From: an uncultured Lachnospiraceae bacterium
GTDB taxonomy: Bacteria > Bacillota > Clostridia > Lachnospirales > Lachnospiraceae
Length of the DNA: 16,934 bases
Assembly (NCBI GenBank): GCA_910585625.1
Contig: CAJUFQ010000047.1
Span: 1-16,934 of the forward strand
Direction: 5' to 3'
Shown: positions 13,177 through 16,934 of the stretch, piece after piece
How positions within the stretch are numbered: the first letter of the stretch is position 1
Layout: each line of letters begins with the position of its first letter
The notes under the pieces: model-generated
Database searches by the model: none
What the model was told of the DNA's origin: nothing
What the model saw: the letters and a program-made list of their open reading frames with translations, nothing else
Program-made: the position numbers and the translations under genes

Positions 13177-14292
13177 ATGAAAACAATAAACGGAGTCTTT
13201 ACTTCTGCAAAAATATTCACGGATACAGTTGAAGATTATGCATTGGCGCAGATTAAGCAGCTCTGCGATTTTGAGGCGTTCGCAGGATGTAACATCAGAG
13301 TGATGCCGGATGTACATCCGGGCAAAGTGGGAACCATTGGCTTTACGGCAGTGACAGAGGGGAAACTGCTGCCGAATGTGGTGGGCATTGACATTGGCTG
13401 CGGTATTACGGTCGCAAAACTAAAACAGAAGCGGATGGAGTTCCAGAAACTTGACGCTGTAATCAGGGATAATGTGCCTTCTGGTTATCGGATCAGGAAG
13501 TCGGCTCACAGATTCAGCGGCACAGCTATGCTCTCCAGCCTGAGGTGCAGCCGCCATATTCACGAGGAGAAAGCAAGGCTGAGTTTGGGGACTTTGGGAA
13601 GCGGCAATCATTTTATAGAGATTGACCGCGACGAAGAAGGGACTCTTTATGCAGTCATCCATGCGGGCAGCCGTCACCTGGGAAAAGAGGTGACGGAATA
13701 TTATCTGCGCGAAGGGCAGAAATATCTGCAAGCAAAAGGGAAGGACATACCCTACGAGCTGACGTATCTCGAAGGGAACCTGATGGAAGATTATATCCAT
13801 GATACGCAGATTTTGCAGGAGTTTGCCAAGCTGAACCGGAACGTTATGTTAGATGAGATGGCGAAGGGCATGAAATGGAAAGTCCAGGATTTATACCATT
13901 CTGTCCATAATTTTATTGATGTTTCGGCAGAAGGGATTGTCTTGAGGAAGGGGGCAGTATCTGCAAAGAAAGGTGAATTTGTAGCCATTCCCATTAATAT
14001 GAGGGATGGAATCCTGTTGGGGACCGGGCTTGGGAACAATGACTGGAATTGTTCAGCACCCCATGGTGCAGGACGGCTGATAAAGAGGGAATCTGTGAAG
14101 GATAAGTTTACGGTTTCAGATTTCAGAGCAGAAATGAGGGGAATCTACTGTTCCTGCATTGGAAAAGATACCTTGGATGAGGCGCCTTTTGCCTATCGGA
14201 ACGTAGATACGGTCTTGGAACATATCAAAGAGACAGCGGAGATTCGAGAAAGGCTGCTTCCTGTCTATAATTTTAAGGCAGGGAGCAGATAG
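13177..14292 (+). CDS. rtcB: RtcB family RNA ligase
   Basis: A 371-residue, Mn- and GTP-dependent ligase that joins 2-prime,3-prime-cyclic or 3-prime-phosphate ends to 5-prime-OH RNA ends. It acts in RNA repair in bacteria. Family motifs are intact: MPDVHPGKVGTIGF (from residue 43), metal ligands D72 and C75 in GIDIGCG, H145 in GSGNHFIE, H162 in HAGSRHLG, H244 in HNFID, and the guanylylated His, by position H296 in SAPHGAGR. The length fits the short bacterial form. The ATG at 13177 follows GAAAGGA; the frame is open back to 12994, but that part lies in the terminators. Regulation is probably through the leader (strong promoter, leader peptide, two terminators). No rtcA or rtcR is nearby; a Cys-rich gene follows. 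Confidence 0.95.
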   Translation: MKTINGVFTSAKIFTDTVEDYALAQIKQLCDFEAFAGCNIRVMPDVHPGKVGTIGFTAVTEGKLLPNVVGIDIGCGITVAKLKQKRMEFQKLDAVIRDNVPSGYRIRKSAHRFSGTAMLSSLRCSRHIHEEKARLSLGTLGSGNHFIEIDRDEEGTLYAVIHAGSRHLGKEVTEYYLREGQKYLQAKGKDIPYELTYLEGNLMEDYIHDTQILQEFAKLNRNVMLDEMAKGMKWKVQDLYHSVHNFIDVSAEGIVLRKGAVSAKKGEFVAIPINMRDGILLGTGLGNNDWNCSAPHGAGRLIKRESVKDKFTVSDFRAEMRGIYCSCIGKDTLDEAPFAYRNVDTVLEHIKETAEIRERLLPVYNFKAGSR

Positions 14293-14351
14293 GTGTTACA
14301 GAGACTGGAATATTCAATCATGTTAAGGATTTGGGAAAGAAGGAATTAAAA

Positions 14352-14537
14352 ATGGCTAGGTACAGAGAAGTTCCATGCAAATACTATATTGCGTTGGGGG
14401 AGTGTAAGAAGGGCAGGGAAGCCTGCCACAAAGCTTATTGCCAGCATTGCGGCAAATATGAGCCCAGGGCAAAAGTAAGGAGCATAAACCGAAAAAAACA
14501 GTACAATGAGAGGCAGAGAAGCAAGGATTATGTCTGA
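14352..14537 (+). CDS. Small Cys-rich, zinc-ribbon-like protein downstream of rtcB
   Basis: A 61-residue basic protein from the ATG at 14352, with AAGGA upstream. Four or five cysteines (CKYYIALGEC, then CHKAYCQHC) make a likely zinc-binding knuckle, followed by a strongly basic tail (RSINRKKQYNERQR) suited to RNA or ribosome contact. I recall similar small proteins next to rtcB in clostridia, but could not check this. It lies 59 bp after rtcB with no terminator between, so it is co-transcribed and may assist RNA repair (inference). The DNA after its stop, to 14648, holds no gene; GACGGTTTTTCCGCTTCGG at 14537-14555 shows only weak folding. Confidence 0.75.
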   Translation: MARYREVPCKYYIALGECKKGREACHKAYCQHCGKYEPRAKVRSINRKKQYNERQRSKDYV

Positions 14538-14648
14538 CGGTTTTTCCGCTTCGGACTTGACAAAGCTGTTTTTCGGCGAATGATATGTCTCACAAGAACA
14601 TAGAAGGGGTGGAAAAAGTGGGTATTTATAAAAAAATGGAAAAAAGAT

Positions 14649-14675
14649 TCAGGTTTTTATGCAATATGCCGATAT
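14649..14675 (+). promoter_or_regulatory. Sigma-28 (SigD/FliA) promoter of flagellin
   Basis: TCAGGTTT (14649-14656), an 11-bp spacer and GCCGATAT (14668-14675) fit the sigma-28 pattern TAAAGTTT-N11-GCCGATAA at six of eight and seven of eight positions. The transcript would have about an 80-nt leader, ending in GGGAGAG before the flagellin ATG. Confidence 0.85.
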
Positions 14676-14766
14676 AAATCATATTATGTATTATTAAAAA
14701 AGAATTTCATCCTGATTTTGAAACATGAGAACATAAGAATTTGTAATTTAATGGGAGAGAGAATAG

Positions 14767-15735
14767 ATGATTATACAACATAATTTACAAGCAATGAATG
14801 CGAACAGGATGTTAGGCAGCGTGACGACCAAACAGTCTGGTTCGGTAAAAAAGCTGTCTTCCGGCTATAAAATTAATAGTGCGGCAGATGATGCGGCAGG
14901 ATTGTCAATATCTGAGAAAATGCGCAGCCAGATTCGGGGCTTGGACAAGGCGTCCAATAATGCACAGGATGGGGTATCCTTGATCCAAGTGGCGGAGGGA
15001 GCCCTCAATGAAGTCCATTCCATTCTTCATAGGATGAATGAGCTGGCTACACAGGCAGCAAATGATACCAATACTTCCGTTGACCGGGAGCAGATAAAAG
15101 ATGAAATCGACCAGCTGGCGACAGAGATTGACCGCGTTGCAAGATTAACTCAGTTTAATACCATGAATCTGCTGGATGGCTCATTTAAGGATAAGAACCT
15201 CCAAGTAGGCGCGCTTTCAGGGCAAAACATTGAGCTTGACGTCAAGGCAATGGATACGCATGGATTGGGGCTGGCGTTTGTTTTTAACAACCCGGCGGAA
15301 ATTGATGCCATATTGGAGAAAACACCTTCTATTGAGTACATAGAAAAAAATGATGAAAAAGATACCGCATATCCGGGCTGGCAGTCGTTTGATGTGGGAA
15401 CTGGTAAGAAAAACCTCTATAAACCCAAGCAGTGCCTGTTTGTGGATTCCCATGAGAATGCGGGGAGGACAATGCGGCTGGTTCAGAACGCAGTCGGACT
15501 GGTTTCCCAGATGCGATCATCGTTGGGGGCAGTACAGAATCGTTTGGAGCATACGATTGCCAATCTTGATAATACGTCAGAAAACACAAGCGCTGCGGAG
15601 TCCAGAATCCGTGATGTTGACATGGCAGAGGAAATGGTAACATACAGCACGAATAATATCTTGGCTCAGGCAGGACAGTCTATGCTGGCACAGGCTAACC
15701 AGAATTCACAAGGTGTGCTGTCGCTCTTGCAGTAA
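14767..15735 (+). CDS. Flagellin
   Basis: A 322-residue flagellar filament subunit. The N-terminal D0/D1 region (residues 1-150) carries MIIQHNLQAMNANRMLG, KLSSGYKINSAADDAAGL and RMNELATQAANDT, the segment recognised by TLR5 in many flagellins. The C-terminal D1/D0 region (about 240-322) has RLEHTIANLDNTSENTSAAESRI-type helices (split here as RLEHTIANL, NTSAAESRIRDVDMAEEM) and ends LLQ. The central variable part (about 155-240) is small. There is no signal peptide, as expected for type III export. The ATG at 14767 has GGGAGAG upstream. It is transcribed alone from its sigma-28 promoter; no chaperone, FliW, CsrA or other flagellar gene is in the window. Symbol hag or fliC cannot be decided. 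Confidence 0.97.
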   Translation: MIIQHNLQAMNANRMLGSVTTKQSGSVKKLSSGYKINSAADDAAGLSISEKMRSQIRGLDKASNNAQDGVSLIQVAEGALNEVHSILHRMNELATQAANDTNTSVDREQIKDEIDQLATEIDRVARLTQFNTMNLLDGSFKDKNLQVGALSGQNIELDVKAMDTHGLGLAFVFNNPAEIDAILEKTPSIEYIEKNDEKDTAYPGWQSFDVGTGKKNLYKPKQCLFVDSHENAGRTMRLVQNAVGLVSQMRSSLGAVQNRLEHTIANLDNTSENTSAAESRIRDVDMAEEMVTYSTNNILAQAGQSMLAQANQNSQGVLSLLQ

Positions 15736-15831
15736 GCAGGCTTGGAAGACAAGGCATGTTCGGATTAAGATGCCAATTACTTTTTCACGGGTTTGTCAAG
15801 TAAAATGTGTAAGTTTTTAAATTTTTCCTTT

Positions 15832-15862
15832 ACCGGCAGTTTTTAAAGCTGCCGGTGTTGTA
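15832..15862 (+). terminator. Hairpin after flagellin, probable terminator
   Basis: ACCGGCAG (15832-15839) pairs perfectly with CTGCCGGT (15849-15856), with inner TTT/AAA pairs, followed by GTTGT. It is stable but has a weak T run. It lies 97 bp after the flagellin stop. The sequence between, with GGGTTTGTCAAG near 15789, has no gene. Confidence 0.55.
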
Positions 15863-15870
15863 TGCCAGAA

Positions 15871-16035
15871 TCAATACTGTTCATACTTCAGAATGCGTGC
15901 CTGCATTTTGTCATCCATGGAAAGCTGCCATTGAGCAACCATCTCATTGGCAGGAGGACTTTTTTGTACGCTTCCCATTGTCCCTGATACTATCTTCTTC
16001 AAGTATCGTTCAAAAAACCACCCTCGTTTCCAAAC
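15871..16035 (-). pseudogene. Unrecognised coding remnant
   Basis: A 54-codon open stretch on the minus strand, from just after a stop at 16036-16038 to TGA at 15871. The residues look coding (KRGWFFERYLKKIVSGTMG, then ANEMVAQWQLSMDDKMQARI), with a balanced charged helix at the end, but there is no start codon before Met20 and only a weak AGGGA upstream of that. It may be the end of a larger gene, or a 35-residue peptide starting at Met20. It follows the broken KTR gene on the same strand and may belong to the same decayed mobile cargo. Confidence 0.35.
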
Positions 16036-16071
16036 TTAGTCAATTCCAGTTTGTCGCTCTACTGTTTTGCT

Positions 16072-16251
16072 CTACGTTCTCTCTTTAAGCCCTTTAATAA
16101 CCTTTACTTGTAAATCTTTTACTTCAATCAATGTTTCCTGTTTTCATTTTAGACAATATAGGGGAAAGTTCATCAGAACTGTATCCTCTCTGATTCTGTT
16201 GCGGGTTTTGTTGCTGCAAACAGGACACAATACCCATTCTGTCTGTTTCAT
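16072..16251 (-). pseudogene. Cysteine-rich KTR protein, interrupted by TGA
   Basis: The frame starts at ATG 16251 (AAAGG upstream) and reads MKQTEWVLCPVCSNKTRNRI, the signature of the Cys_rich_KTR family, small zinc-ribbon-like proteins usually carried by conjugative or transposable elements. C9 and C12 form the first CxxC. The second pair should be CPKC; here it reads C33-L-K and then TGA exactly at the fourth Cys position (codon 36, 16144-16146). Beyond it the frame continues as KQETLIEVKDLQVKVIKGL to a TAG at 16072, as in full-length members. The Pro-to-Leu change next to it points to decay, so a pseudogene is the best reading. It lies 27 bp after the permease stop. Confidence 0.75.
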
Positions 16252-16278
16252 AATCAAACCTTTCCGAAACTCCATCTG

Positions 16279-16934
16279 CTAAATCAACGCATCGTTCCGC
16301 AATGTTTCATTCAAGTCACACTGCAAAAGACGCTTTCCGCCAATATAATAAGCAAGCGCAACAAACAATACTATCGTAGCCGCAAATATCAAAATAGGCA
16401 GAATAGGGGCTTCCGACCAGAAAACCATCGGGTCTAAATAACTTGCTGTTACGGCAAACTGCACAAACAATAGGGTAAGCGGCAATGTAATCAAAAGCGG
16501 TTTCCCTGCAATCACAAACGCTTCAATACAGAACATTTTCCTCATTTCCTGCGGTGTCAATCCAATGGACATATATTGGGCAAATTCCCGCTTCCTTTGA
16601 CGGAGAAACCCTAACGTATTTGAAAAGACATTCGCAATTCCAATAATGGCAAGCAATACACAAAAAGCTCCCAAAATCATTACCATGCCTTGGATTAAAC
16701 TGTCATTAGACAATCTTTCTTGTATTCGGTTTTCACTTTCAATTTCATACTGCTCCAATACAAGCCGCACGATTTCCTGTTCCAGAGCGTTTAAATCTGC
16801 AAGATTTGCAGTTTTGTTTGAAAGAATACGGATATAACTGTCGGATTCAGCTTCACATACCTTTCCCAAGGTTTTATTCCACATGGTAAGTGGGATGAAA
16901 TGTACAAGGGCATAATCATCATATTCTTCCCTCA
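16279..16934 (-). CDS. FtsX-like ABC transporter permease, C-terminal part (runs off the window)
   Basis: The last 218 residues of a minus-strand permease whose start lies beyond 16934; the frame is open to the window edge. An extracytoplasmic segment is followed by the FtsX domain: one TM (GMVMILGAFCVLLAIIGIANVF), the cytoplasmic coupling loop RQRKREFAQYMSIGLTPQEMRKMF, two further TMs and a short tail ending NETLRNDALI. The loop resembles antimicrobial-peptide-type or lipoprotein-type FtsX transporters of clostridia. The ATPase partner should lie outside the window. AT content is high, like the KTR remnant after it, so both may be cargo of one acquired segment. Confidence 0.85.
   Translation of the reverse strand, partial: REEYDDYALVHFIPLTMWNKTLGKVCEAESDSYIRILSNKTANLADLNALEQEIVRLVLEQYEIESENRIQERLSNDSLIQGMVMILGAFCVLLAIIGIANVFSNTLGFLRQRKREFAQYMSIGLTPQEMRKMFCIEAFVIAGKPLLITLPLTLLFVQFAVTASYLDPMVFWSEAPILPILIFAATIVLFVALAYYIGGKRLLQCDLNETLRNDALI

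Noticed and set aside
15855..16282. Two plus-strand frames of 77 and 71 codons after flagellin
   Set aside because: They are antisense to the coding remnant and the KTR pseudogene, which explain the open frames better.

Overview
The window looks like a chromosomal segment from a motile Lachnospiraceae-type Firmicute (class Clostridia). The reasons are strong AGGAGG-type ribosome binding sites, many intrinsic terminators, a lipoprotein/adaptor/MacB-type efflux operon, an AgrA/AgrC-type two-component pair, a sigma-28 flagellin gene, and small proteins typical of gut clostridia. It is a patchwork: moderate-GC housekeeping and efflux genes alternate with AT-richer, probably acquired stretches (about 7490-10500 and 16090 to the end) and with decayed genes.

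Layout. 1-1677: tRNA-Thr(CGT) with a terminator, a small four-helix membrane protein, and a zinc amidase with two SH3-like domains. 1850-6906: an efflux operon of four genes (lipoprotein, very long HlyD/MacA-type adaptor, MacB-type ATPase, FtsX-type permease). 6942-7393: a single SCP2-like gene with a clear sigma-A promoter and terminator. 7583-10504: a LytTR response regulator, an AgrC-like kinase and an unrecognised 193-residue protein, overlapping or nearly overlapping, behind a 21-bp-period direct repeat placed just upstream of the -35 box. 10560-10703 holds a strongly folded non-coding element. 10893-12327 (minus strand): remnant of an SsuBC/TauBC-type importer whose ATPase has lost its N-terminus and intact Walker A. 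12605-14537: a small unknown gene, then a consensus promoter, a 26-codon leader ORF, a terminator/antiterminator arrangement and a second terminator-like element, leading to the RNA ligase gene rtcB and a small Cys-rich partner. 14649-15856: sigma-28 promoter, flagellin gene, hairpin. 15871-16934 (minus strand): an unrecognised coding remnant, a cysteine-rich KTR gene interrupted by TGA at a conserved Cys codon, and the C-terminal part of an FtsX-like permease running off the window.

Most notable is the rtcB leader. It looks like a peptide-coupled transcription attenuator in front of an RNA-repair ligase. Next come the agr-like two-component system, which lacks agrB/agrD but carries an unknown third gene, and the folded element at 10578-10703. 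All functional statements rest on reading motifs by eye; no database search was run.
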